This document shows positions 25,444 through 33,510 of a DNA stretch of 64,000 nucleotides, one piece after another. Made by a program: the position numbers and the translations under genes. Where the stretch lies: contig NZ_CP081958.1 in the NCBI RefSeq assembly GCF_019823105.1, positions 558,001-622,000 of the forward strand. Reading direction: 5' to 3'. Source of the stretch: Halobaculum magnesiiphilum (GTDB taxonomy: Archaea; Halobacteriota; Halobacteria; Halobacteriales; Haloferacaceae). Position 1 is the first letter of the stretch. Every line of letters starts with the position of its first letter. Below the pieces are notes generated by a model. It was not told the DNA's origin. It did not search any database and was given only the letters and a program-made list of their open reading frames with translations.

Positions 25444-26151
25444 TTATCGTCGAGATTCGACGAACTCCCGGATATCGGCGGCCGTGGACCCCTCGATCGG
25501 GTCGGTTCCCCACCGGAACGCCGGGAGCGTCTCGACGCCGCTGTCGCGGCCCAGTTGTCGGTCGGAGAGCGTCTGATTCCGCCGCCGTCGCGTCCGTGCG
25601 GCCTCGACCACCGCGTCGCCGTCGACGCCCACGTCTCCGGCGAGCTCCCGAAGCAGGTCTAACGAGTACTCCGGCGCCGCCTCGACGAGCGCCTCGTGGA
25701 ACGCCCACGCGTCGGCGCGGCTGCCCCGGGCGCGAACCTCGAACAGCGCGCTGGGCAGCAGCATCGACCACTCGTTGACCGGAAGCGGGAACATCAGTAG
25801 CGTCGGTCGGAACCTGCCCTCGGCGAGGAGGTCCGACAGCTTTGGGAACTCCTCACGCCACCACCGGATCGACGGCTCGTGGGCGTAATCGAAGTAGACG
25901 GCGACGAGCGTGCCGCCGCCCGCATAGATCTGCTTCACGCCGGCGTATGGGGTACGAGTCCCTTCACGGTAGCTGAACGTCTTCGTCGCCTCGGCGGTAG
26001 TGAACTCCTCGGTGTGCCAGCCGCTGCGGGGCTCGTCGCCGTCGGCGTCGCCGCGCAGCCAGCGGAGGCACCCGGATGTTCCGGCGAGTGTCGCGGTACC
26101 TGCGGCCGCGAGGAACCGTCTGCGCGTGGGCCCGTGTTCGAGACCGGTCAT
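25444..26151 (-). CDS. Tat lipoprotein with DsbA-like fold lacking CxxC
   Basis: A 235-residue exported protein. Residues 10-28 form a Tat signal (RRRFLAAAGTATLAGTSGC) with lipobox Cys28, so it should be exported folded and lipid-anchored. The mature part resembles the DsbA/thioredoxin-like family of haloarchaea: VAVYFDYAHEPSIRWWREEF at about 83-102 is where CxxC normally follows the first strand, but here the positions read YAHE. The C-terminal block VETLPAFRWGTDPIEGSTAAD carries the cis-Pro region (LPAF), as expected of the fold. It is therefore probably a non-redox binding or chaperone-like relative. Its ATG overlaps the stop of the CAP gene upstream by 4 nt. Confidence 0.8.
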   Translation of the reverse strand: MTGLEHGPTRRRFLAAAGTATLAGTSGCLRWLRGDADGDEPRSGWHTEEFTTAEATKTFSYREGTRTPYAGVKQIYAGGGTLVAVYFDYAHEPSIRWWREEFPKLSDLLAEGRFRPTLLMFPLPVNEWSMLLPSALFEVRARGSRADAWAFHEALVEAAPEYSLDLLRELAGDVGVDGDAVVEAARTRRRRNQTLSDRQLGRDSGVETLPAFRWGTDPIEGSTAADIREFVESRR

Positions 26152-26813
26152 GATTCGTTTTCCTCCCCCGGGTTAGCGTCGCAGAAATTCACTGTAGCGT
26201 ACGTTCGCCCGTCCTGAACGATGTATATCCCGACGCCGATGGTGTCGTGACTCGGAAGGAGCATCCCCGTGTTGTGTTCCGGGGATCGAATGAATCCACG
26301 AAGGATGACCTCTGCAAGCTCCTCTTCCGTTTGCGTATAGCTCCTGTTCCAGAAGACTCCTCTGAGGTTTTCGCCACCCCCACCGCAGGCATAACTGCTT
26401 GCCCGAACGCGGTCCGTGAACGTCTCACCATCGGGATTGGTGTGGTTAAAGAAATCCCGTGTGGCCATGTCATACGAGTGATGGCGAGCGATACGGGCAA
26501 GTCGAGGATCTGAGACCAATCGCCCAGAGCCACTATCTGCTCGATAGTTGTTTATTTTATCAACTAATATATACTCAGATAATGTAACATTAACATCCTC
26601 ACGTGGAGTCTTATTTTTTAACGGAATTGGGGTCTTGACTTCGCTATCCAATTGTTGATGACCAAATTTCGGAGTTTTCGGGTTGTTGCCTTCCATTTCT
26701 ACTGGCTCTTGGCTATGAACGATCGGCTCGGGATTCGAACCGACGGAGGAGAGACAACCAGCTAACGAGATCATCGCGACAAGTGTGAGTGCAATCGTGA
26801 ATCTTCTATTCAT
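26148..26813 (-). CDS. CAP-domain (SCP/PR1-like) lipoprotein
   Basis: A 221-residue exported protein with a Sec-type lipoprotein signal MNRRFTIALTLVAMISLAGC and lipobox Cys20. After a linker of about 55 residues, the CAP domain (about 80-215) shows KINNYRADSGSGRLVSDP, ARIARHHSYDMATRDFFNH, NPDGETFTDR, GENLRG, FIRSPEHNTGMLLPS and IGVGIYIVQDGRTYATVNFC, the conserved SCP/CAP series with the two zinc-associated histidines. CAP proteins act outside the cell; the role in archaea is unknown. Base composition is clearly poorer in GC than the flanking housekeeping genes. It is coupled by a 4-nt overlap to the Tat lipoprotein gene downstream. Confidence 0.85.
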   Translation of the reverse strand: MNRRFTIALTLVAMISLAGCLSSVGSNPEPIVHSQEPVEMEGNNPKTPKFGHQQLDSEVKTPIPLKNKTPREDVNVTLSEYILVDKINNYRADSGSGRLVSDPRLARIARHHSYDMATRDFFNHTNPDGETFTDRVRASSYACGGGGENLRGVFWNRSYTQTEEELAEVILRGFIRSPEHNTGMLLPSHDTIGVGIYIVQDGRTYATVNFCDANPGEENES

Positions 26814-26908
26814 TGTACCGACCTCGGGCGGGACAGACCGGTTTGAACGATCGAGATTGCCATAATATCAGTGATAATTTATCATATATGTATGTTCGTA
26901 ATTAGTCG

Positions 26909-29626
26909 TCAGCACATAACGGAATCGTGATTGCTCTCCTCAGATCCACACCGAACTTCGACCGTCCGGAGAGTCCCCGAGATATACGAACCAGTCTCTG
27001 GCTTCTTGAGTGAGTGCTCTTGTTTCACGGTCCTTCCTTCACGCTCCCACAACCATTCGGTCCAGGATTCCGTTTCCGCGAATGTTTCCGTAGTAACGGT
27101 GAACTCACGCTCGCTCGCGTACTCGTGGTAGTGAACTGTCCGAGTCCGTTCGACCTCGGTCTTGTACAGGTAGTCGGTGTCGTAGTACGTGTAGCCGCTG
27201 TGGTCGTGGCCGGTGTACCAGACATCGGTATCGTATCTCCAGTTGGAGCACTCGCGTGAGAACCCTCCGTACGGGCTCGGATCGAGGTCCCAGTTCGTAC
27301 ACGTTCTCGTGGTCCGGGTGTGTCGCTCGCGGTCGTGATTATGTCCGTCGCCGACGACGACCCGATCAGTTCTGGTTTCGCCAGTGTAACTCCACCCCGG
27401 GCGCTGGAACTTGCTCGAAAGCCACTGGTATTTGTCCTCGTAGTACGTCCGTTCCTCGGTCCGAACGTTCCGTTCCACGATCTGCCAGTCGTCTCCTGCC
27501 CCGTCCGGGTCCGACTGCCTGACACGAGTGATCCGGCGCGATCGCTGCTCAACGCTCGTCCCGGTCGATACCCAGTTGTCTCCGAGCATGGACGGTCGTC
27601 CTGCGTCGGCCCTGACAGAGACCGTTCGTCCCGTAAAGTACGTCCCGGAGTCGTATACCGATCTTTTGAACCAGTCTTTCCCTGATGGTCGATCCTCAGA
27701 GATGACACGTTCAATCGTATTACCAGTTCTCTCGTACCAGTACTCGGTGTAGGTCTTCGGTCGAACGTTGATGTCGACGGTTTTCAACGCCTCACCGTTC
27801 GGGCCCTGTGTCGAGATCAGCCTCGCCTTGTACGCTCCTGGGTCGTCGTACGTGTGAGCGATCTCGACGTTCCGCAGTGACGAGGTTCCCGAACCGCGCG
27901 CAGCACTCCCGTCACCGAAGGTGAGACGGTAGTTCTGGTTCGATCCGACGATGAACGTGACCTGAACGCCGGGTTCGATCTTCAAGCTGTGTTTCCTCGC
28001 TGAGTCACCCGATTTCATCGCATAGAATACGATGTCGTCGTGAGTCTGCACCGAGTGAACGCGGCTTATCCACTTCTGTTCGTCCCGATCGCCGTCCGCG
28101 TCGATCGCCGAGAGCGAAACCTCCCTTGTGACCTTCCCACCGTGTTCGGAGACGAACATATGACGGATCCCGGTGTCGCGAGTGCCCGAGAATCGGCCGA
28201 GTGTATCGACGACGACGGCCCGATTCGTGTCGTTTATGCGCCACGTCGCGCGAACGATCTTCGGCTCTTCATGTGTGACCGTCGCTAGAAATTCGTAGGT
28301 GCCGAGTTCTACGGAGTCCGTTTCCGATGTCTGTTTCGTGTCGTCAGTGGCGTATCTCGACGAGATTTCCGAGATATAGGGCACGGCCTCTCCGGTCCCG
28401 AAACTCGTCTGTGTCTCCACGTTCGTCTCCTTCACCGCGGTCACGGTGTTCCCCTCGTCGTCCGTAACCGTCGCCGAGACTTCCACCGTGTCCCCAAGCA
28501 GGCCATCGATCCCGACGTTGTTCACGTACCGATTCGACTTCCGTTCGAGCTGGTTCTGCGGAGGTTCCCAACTGATCGTCAGCTCCCCGCCGTCCGGATC
28601 GTACGCCTCCAGCGTGTACTCCTGAGTGCTCCCCATCGGCGCGGTGTCGGGGCCGTCGATAGAGACCACCGGCGGTCCCTCGTCGTACACTTCGACGGTC
28701 TTCGTCGCGGTTGCTCGCGCCCCGTCGTCGTCAACGACAACGCCGCGCAGCGTGTACGTCCCCGTTTCCGTGAACGTGCGCTCGACGGTCGCGCCAGTCT
28801 CAGAGCGATCGGGCCACAGTCGTCGAACCACGGTTCCGTCCGGGTCGCTCCCTCGGAGCACGAACGTCGCCTCGTGGCCGGACGCGACGCGGTCCGGGCC
28901 CGCAATGCGGGCGGTCGGGCCCTCGTTCGAGTCGTCGGTCGTGGATCCGGTGGCGTCGTTCGACGCGAGCACGCGCACCGACTTCCGGAACGTCTCGGTC
29001 GCGCCGTCGTCGTCCGTGACGCGGACGCTGAACGCGAACGTCTCGCCCGCCGGAAGATCGACGATGCGATCGACCTCGCGGGTCGACTGCCCGTCCGACC
29101 AGGCGTAGGAGGTGATCTCCCCGTCGGGGTCGTACACGTCGGCCGTGAACGTCGCCGTCTCGCCGCGGACGACGCTGTCCGGTCCGCCGATTTCCCCGGT
29201 CGGCGGTTCGTTCGGCTGCGGGGTCGATTCTCCGGACTCGGTGTCGGACGGCTCCTCGTCCGGGGCGGCCACGTCGACGTACAGCGTGTCGCTCCGCTCG
29301 ACGCCGTGGTCGTCGGTCACGGTTAACGTGACCTCGTATCTGCCGACGGTCGACGCGGTGAACGTCGTCGAGACCGCCGTCGGATCGCTCGGCTCGATCT
29401 CCCGGCCGTCGGGAGTTCGGATCGCCCACTCGTGGGCGACGAGCTCCCCGTCGGGGTCGAGCGAGCCGCCGCCGTCCAGCCACACTACGGTGCCGCGCTC
29501 GACGTGTTGATCGAGACCGGCGTCGGCGAGCGGCGGATCGTTTTCCGCCGCATCGTGCGCGGCGACCGACGCGGGAACGGCCGCCACGACGAGGATCGCC
29601 GCGACGGCCAGGGAAGCGCATCTCAT
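26909..29626 (-). CDS. Large secreted PKD-repeat protein with aromatic C-terminal domain
   Basis: A 905-residue protein with signal peptide (1-23, VAAILVVAAVPASVAAH). About four PKD/Ig-like domains follow (25-125, 140-225, 235-320, 325-405), each with PDG and TVTDDxG type motifs. A further beta domain spans about 410-540 and a PKD-like unit 560-640 ends in YKARLISTQGPNGEALKTVD. The last ~260 residues are unlike the rest: many Tyr, Trp, His and Arg (for example WRYDTDVWYTGHDHSGYTYY), two CTNW/CSNW words and a C-terminal Cys. The nucleotide composition also changes, the 3' half being much less GC-rich. No membrane anchor is visible. An adhesive or glycan-binding role is possible but unproven. 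Confidence 0.85.
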   Translation of the reverse strand: MRCASLAVAAILVVAAVPASVAAHDAAENDPPLADAGLDQHVERGTVVWLDGGGSLDPDGELVAHEWAIRTPDGREIEPSDPTAVSTTFTASTVGRYEVTLTVTDDHGVERSDTLYVDVAAPDEEPSDTESGESTPQPNEPPTGEIGGPDSVVRGETATFTADVYDPDGEITSYAWSDGQSTREVDRIVDLPAGETFAFSVRVTDDDGATETFRKSVRVLASNDATGSTTDDSNEGPTARIAGPDRVASGHEATFVLRGSDPDGTVVRRLWPDRSETGATVERTFTETGTYTLRGVVVDDDGARATATKTVEVYDEGPPVVSIDGPDTAPMGSTQEYTLEAYDPDGGELTISWEPPQNQLERKSNRYVNNVGIDGLLGDTVEVSATVTDDEGNTVTAVKETNVETQTSFGTGEAVPYISEISSRYATDDTKQTSETDSVELGTYEFLATVTHEEPKIVRATWRINDTNRAVVVDTLGRFSGTRDTGIRHMFVSEHGGKVTREVSLSAIDADGDRDEQKWISRVHSVQTHDDIVFYAMKSGDSARKHSLKIEPGVQVTFIVGSNQNYRLTFGDGSAARGSGTSSLRNVEIAHTYDDPGAYKARLISTQGPNGEALKTVDINVRPKTYTEYWYERTGNTIERVISEDRPSGKDWFKRSVYDSGTYFTGRTVSVRADAGRPSMLGDNWVSTGTSVEQRSRRITRVRQSDPDGAGDDWQIVERNVRTEERTYYEDKYQWLSSKFQRPGWSYTGETRTDRVVVGDGHNHDRERHTRTTRTCTNWDLDPSPYGGFSRECSNWRYDTDVWYTGHDHSGYTYYDTDYLYKTEVERTRTVHYHEYASEREFTVTTETFAETESWTEWLWEREGRTVKQEHSLKKPETGSYISGTLRTVEVRCGSEESNHDSVMC

Positions 29627-29944
29627 ACTCTCTGTCCGAGATGCCTCGCTATCTGTTATAAGATTTTAGAACTCAAGCGAAAAATTATAGTTTCGAAACG
29701 AGAGTCTCAGACCCCGGAGCGTGTCGATCGACCGAGCTGTGGGCCGACCGTCACCGATATCGTGATCGTCGCGTGTCATTTGGTGAACCGACACCGGTTC
29801 CCGTCGGACTGGGCAGCCGATCACTCGTCGGCGGGGTCGATCCCCGAAACCCTCACGATCGACCCTTTGCGAACCTATAGCAAGGCATTTTACGTGCGCA
29901 AGACAACCGTCAAATACTGCCCATCGGAGGGCCGATCAGTACCT
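29627..29944. other. Divergent intergenic region with two promoters
   Basis: No gene is supported in these 318 nt. The left part is AT-rich and carries a minus-strand TATA-like element (CTTATAAC in minus-strand reading, around 29655-29662) for the PKD gene, and a perfect 10-bp palindrome GTTTCGAAAC at 29690-29699. The right part holds CATTTTACG near 29886-29894, about 55 nt before korA, the best promoter candidate for korAB. Confidence 0.5.
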
Positions 29945-31837
29945 ATGTCAGCCGACGAACTCATCTGGCGGATCGCTGGCGGGTCGGGGGACGGTATCGC
30001 CTCGACCAGTCAGAACTTCGCCAAGGCCCTGATGCGGTCGGGGCTGCACGTCTTCACGCATCGTCACTACCCCTCGCGCATCCGGGGCGGCCACACCTAC
30101 GTCGAGGTACGCGCCTCCGCCGATCCCGTCAAGTCGCGGGGCGACGGCTACAACTTCCTGCTGGCGCTTGGCGACTCGTTCGCCCGCAACCCGCAGGACG
30201 AGGCCTACTACGGGAACGAGGAGGCCAAGCCGCTCGCGGAGAACCTCGACGAGCTCCGCGAGGGCGGGGTCATCGTCTACGACTCCGGGCTGCTCGACCC
30301 CTCGGAGGTTCCGAACTTCGAGGAGCGCGTCGAGGAGAACGACTGGCACGTGTACGACATCGACCTCCGGTCGCTCGCGCGCGAGCAGGGCCGGGAGGTC
30401 ATGCGCAACACCGCCGGCGTGGGCGTCACCTGCGCCATCACCGGGATCCCCCTCGAAGCGATCGAGGAGCTGATGCGCGACGCCATGCCCGAGAAGATCC
30501 TCGAGCCGAACCTCGAGATCATGCAGACGGGCTACGACCTCGTTCGCGAGGAGTACGACGTCGACGCCCCCGACGTGTCCGTCCCGTCGGGAGAGCACGA
30601 CGAGGAGCAGGTGCTCATGTCCGGCTCCGACGCCATCGCCTACGGCGCCATCGACGAGGGCTGCCGGTTCATCGCCGGTTACCCCATGACGCCGTGGACC
30701 GAGGTGTTCACCATCATGAGCCAGAACCTGCCCGAACTGGGCGGGATCTCCGAGCAGGTCGAGGACGAGATCGCCGCGGCCGCGCTCGCCATCGGCGCCT
30801 CCCACATGGGCGTCAAGGCGATGTCCGGCTCCTCCGGCGGCGGCTTCGCCCTGATGGGCGAGCCGCTCGGCCTCGCGGAGATGACCGAGACGCCGCTGGT
30901 GCTCATCGAGGCCATGCGCGCCGGTCCCTCGACCGGGATGCCCACCAAGCCAGAGCAGGCCGACCTGGAGCACGTCCTGTACACGTCACAGGGCGACTCC
31001 CAGCGCGTCGTGCTCGCGCCTGGCACCGTCGCCGAGGCGTACGAGGCGTCCCGACGGGCGTTCCAGCTCGCCTACGAGTACCAGATCCCGACGATGATCG
31101 TCTACGACCAGAAGCTGTCGGGCGAGCTGACGAACGTCCCAGCCTCGCACTTCGACCGCGAGCCCAACGGCGACATCGGCATGACGCTCACCGAGGACGA
31201 ACTGGCCGACCAGCCGCACACGGCCGACGGCAAGTTCCACCGCTTCCAGCACGAGGGCGAGAACGGCGTCTCGCCGCGCTCGGTGCCCGGCCAGAAGGCC
31301 GGCCGCTACCTCGCGACCGGCAACGAACACAACCCGGCCGGCCACATCAGCGAGGACCCGGACAACCGGGTCGCGCAGATGGACCGTCGTCAGCGCAAGC
31401 TCGACGCCATCCGCGCGGACCTCGACGACGACGGGCTGCTCGTCGAACACGGCCCCGAGGAGGCCGACTACGGCATCCTCACCTTCGGCTCCCAGCAGGG
31501 GACCGTCGAGGAGGCCGTCGACCGGCTCAACGAGAACGGCACGTCGGTGAAGGCGCTGACCGTCGCCGAACTCGCGCCGTACCCGGTCGACGCGGTTCGG
31601 TCGTTCCTCGACTCCGTCGACGAGGCGCTCGTCGTCGAGATGAACGCGTCGGCGCAGTTCCGCGGTCTGACCCAGAAGGAGCTCGGCACGCACGGGGAGA
31701 TGCTCTCCTCGCTGCTGAAGTACAACGGAAACCCCTTCGAGCCCGCGGAGATCGTCGAGGGGTTCACCACGAAACTCGTCGACGGCGGGGAGCTCCCCGG
31801 CAACGAGACGAAGTTCGTGCCCGCGGCAGGTGACTGA
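29945..31837 (+). CDS. korA: 2-oxoacid:ferredoxin oxidoreductase, fused gamma-alpha subunit
   Basis: A 630-residue subunit of a 2-oxoacid (probably 2-oxoglutarate) ferredoxin oxidoreductase. The N-terminal ~200 residues are the gamma-type domain (RIAGGSGDGIASTSQNFAKA, then HYPSRIRGGHTYVEVR). From about residue 220 comes the alpha domain: GSDAIAYGAIDEGCRFIAGY, MTPWTEVFTIM, GASHMGVKAMSGSSGGGFAL and MPTKPEQADL. The fused gamma-alpha plus separate beta organisation is that of halobacterial KorAB/PorAB enzymes, which use thiamine pyrophosphate and ferredoxin in place of NAD-linked complexes. ATG 29945 matches the family N-terminus. KorB starts 3 nt after the stop. Assignment to 2-oxoglutarate rather than pyruvate is by overall resemblance. 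Confidence 0.9.
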   Translation: MSADELIWRIAGGSGDGIASTSQNFAKALMRSGLHVFTHRHYPSRIRGGHTYVEVRASADPVKSRGDGYNFLLALGDSFARNPQDEAYYGNEEAKPLAENLDELREGGVIVYDSGLLDPSEVPNFEERVEENDWHVYDIDLRSLAREQGREVMRNTAGVGVTCAITGIPLEAIEELMRDAMPEKILEPNLEIMQTGYDLVREEYDVDAPDVSVPSGEHDEEQVLMSGSDAIAYGAIDEGCRFIAGYPMTPWTEVFTIMSQNLPELGGISEQVEDEIAAAALAIGASHMGVKAMSGSSGGGFALMGEPLGLAEMTETPLVLIEAMRAGPSTGMPTKPEQADLEHVLYTSQGDSQRVVLAPGTVAEAYEASRRAFQLAYEYQIPTMIVYDQKLSGELTNVPASHFDREPNGDIGMTLTEDELADQPHTADGKFHRFQHEGENGVSPRSVPGQKAGRYLATGNEHNPAGHISEDPDNRVAQMDRRQRKLDAIRADLDDDGLLVEHGPEEADYGILTFGSQQGTVEEAVDRLNENGTSVKALTVAELAPYPVDAVRSFLDSVDEALVVEMNASAQFRGLTQKELGTHGEMLSSLLKYNGNPFEPAEIVEGFTTKLVDGGELPGNETKFVPAAGD

Positions 31838-31839
31838 CA

Positions 31840-32778
31840 ATGAGCGCATTCAGTGCAATCGGCGAGGAACGCGAGATCGACCGTAACGAGTACACGCCCG
31901 AGATCGAACCGCAGCCGACGTGGTGTCCGGGCTGTGGCGACTTCGGCGTCCTGAAGGCGCTGAAGGGCGCGCTGCCGGAGGTCGGCCGCACGCCCGAGGA
32001 GACGCTGCTGGTCACGGGGATCGGCTGTTCGGGCAAGCTGAACAGCTACCTCGACAGCTACGGCTTCCACACGATCCACGGCCGCTCGCTGCCGGTCGCC
32101 CGTGCGGCGAAGCTCGCCAATCCCGGCGTCGAGGTCGTCGCGGCCGGCGGCGACGGCGACGGCTACGGGATCGGCGGGAACCACTTCATGCACACCGCCC
32201 GGGAGAACCACGATATGACGTATATCGTGTTCAACAACGAGATCTTCGGGCTGACGAAGGGGCAGACGTCCCCGACCAGCCCGAAGGGGCACAAATCGAA
32301 GACGCAGCCCCACGGCTCGGCGAAGACGCCGATCCGGCCCCTGTCGCTGTCGCTGACCTCGGGCGCGTCGTTCGTCGCCCGGACGGCCGCGGTCAACCCG
32401 AACCAGGCCCAGCGTATCCTGAAGGAGGCGATGGAGCACGACGGCTTCGCGCACATCGACTTCCTGACGCAGTGCCCGACGTGGAACAAGGACGCGAAGC
32501 AGTACGTCCCGTACACGGACATCAACGAGTCCGACGACTACGACTTCGATCCGACGAACCGCGCGGACGCCCAGGAGCTGATGCGCGAGACCGAGGACAA
32601 ACTGTACGAGGGCGAGGTGCTCACCGGTGTCTACTACCGCGAGGACGACCGCCCCTCCTACCAGCAGGAGAAACAGGAGATCGGCGAGATGCCCGACGAG
32701 CCACTGGCGGAGCGGTACTTCGACGGCGACTACGAGTGGGAGCGCTCGTACGACAACTTCATCGACAAGCACAAGTGA
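31840..32778 (+). CDS. korB: 2-oxoacid:ferredoxin oxidoreductase beta subunit
   Basis: A 312-residue TPP-binding subunit. It shows the beta-subunit hallmarks TWCPGCGDFGVLKAL (about residues 27-41), TGIGCSGKLNSYL, HGRSLPVARAAKLANP, the TPP/Mg2+ motif GGDGDGYGIGGNHFMH (about 103-118) and VFNNEIFGLTKGQTSPTSP (about 129-147). It binds thiamine pyrophosphate and works with the fused gamma-alpha subunit encoded 3 nt upstream. No ferredoxin-like CxxCxxC cluster is present, so electrons must go to a separate ferredoxin. The C-terminal ~70 residues are acidic and Tyr-rich, common in halobacterial versions. Confidence 0.92.
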   Translation: MSAFSAIGEEREIDRNEYTPEIEPQPTWCPGCGDFGVLKALKGALPEVGRTPEETLLVTGIGCSGKLNSYLDSYGFHTIHGRSLPVARAAKLANPGVEVVAAGGDGDGYGIGGNHFMHTARENHDMTYIVFNNEIFGLTKGQTSPTSPKGHKSKTQPHGSAKTPIRPLSLSLTSGASFVARTAAVNPNQAQRILKEAMEHDGFAHIDFLTQCPTWNKDAKQYVPYTDINESDDYDFDPTNRADAQELMRETEDKLYEGEVLTGVYYREDDRPSYQQEKQEIGEMPDEPLAERYFDGDYEWERSYDNFIDKHK

Positions 32779-32937
32779 GCTGTCGGGCGGACGCACCCGT
32801 CTGACGGCCTCGTCGTCACGCGAATCGGCGGTCGCGGACCGCCGTCCGCTTCCGGCCGGCTCGCGGGGTTATCGTCGACACAACTACCGTTTTCTTATTC
32901 GCAAGGTATTTTTTCTGCGGGGCGAAATCATACGGCA

Positions 32938-33366
32938 ATGAGTACGTCCTCGACGGCCGACCGCATCCTCGAAGCGCTCGAGGAGGACGCCCAGGCCTCC
33001 TACGCCGAGATCGCCGACCGCGCCGGCGTCTCGAAGCCGACGGTGCGGAAGTACATCAACAAGCTCGAAGACGAGGGCGTCATCGTCGGGTACTCCGCGG
33101 AGATCGACCCCAAGAAGCTCTCCGGGCAGACGATCGCGCTCGTCGGCATCGACGTGGACAGCGAACGCTACGTCGAGGCGACGCGGGCGCTGAAGGAGCT
33201 CGACTCGGTCGTCTCGCTGTACACCTCCTCGGGCGACCACATGTTCATGGCCGAGGTCCGCGCGGCCGACGGCGAGGAACTCGGCGAGGTGATCTCCGAG
33301 GACATCGGCGGCGTCGAGGGCGTCACCGCGGCGCATCCGTCGGTGCTGCAGGAGCGACTGAAATAG
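32938..33366 (+). CDS. Lrp/AsnC-family transcriptional regulator
   Basis: A 142-residue DNA-binding protein. An N-terminal winged helix-turn-helix (ASYAEIADRAGVSKPTVRKY, about residues 20-39) is followed by the RAM ligand-binding/oligomer domain (about 65-140, GQTIALVGIDVDSERYVEAT). These are the two parts of every Lrp/AsnC protein. It is close to the haloarchaeal LrpA type, but no orthologue name is claimed. AT-rich DNA before the start (AGGTATTTTTTC, about 32903-32914) is a promoter candidate about 27-30 nt upstream of ATG 32938. Its position just behind korAB suggests that it may respond to an amino acid or 2-oxoacid and control that operon; this is inference. Confidence 0.9.
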   Translation: MSTSSTADRILEALEEDAQASYAEIADRAGVSKPTVRKYINKLEDEGVIVGYSAEIDPKKLSGQTIALVGIDVDSERYVEATRALKELDSVVSLYTSSGDHMFMAEVRAADGEELGEVISEDIGGVEGVTAAHPSVLQERLK

Positions 33367-33510
33367 CCGACCGGGCGACCGGTTGGGCGTCTGGTTGGAC
33401 GGTCGACCGTGGCGGCCGGCGGGGCCGCCGGGGGGACACTTCGACCGATCGGCTTCACTTTCACCGCGGGTGGCGACGGTTTTTGAGGGTTCGGGGACTC
33501 ACCGACACGT

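Noticed and set aside
33411-33429. GC-rich 7-bp hairpin (GGCGGCC arm, 5-nt loop) after the Lrp gene, considered as a terminator.
   Set aside because: No T-run follows; archaeal termination depends mainly on T-rich tracts, and such hairpins are expected by chance in this GC-rich DNA.
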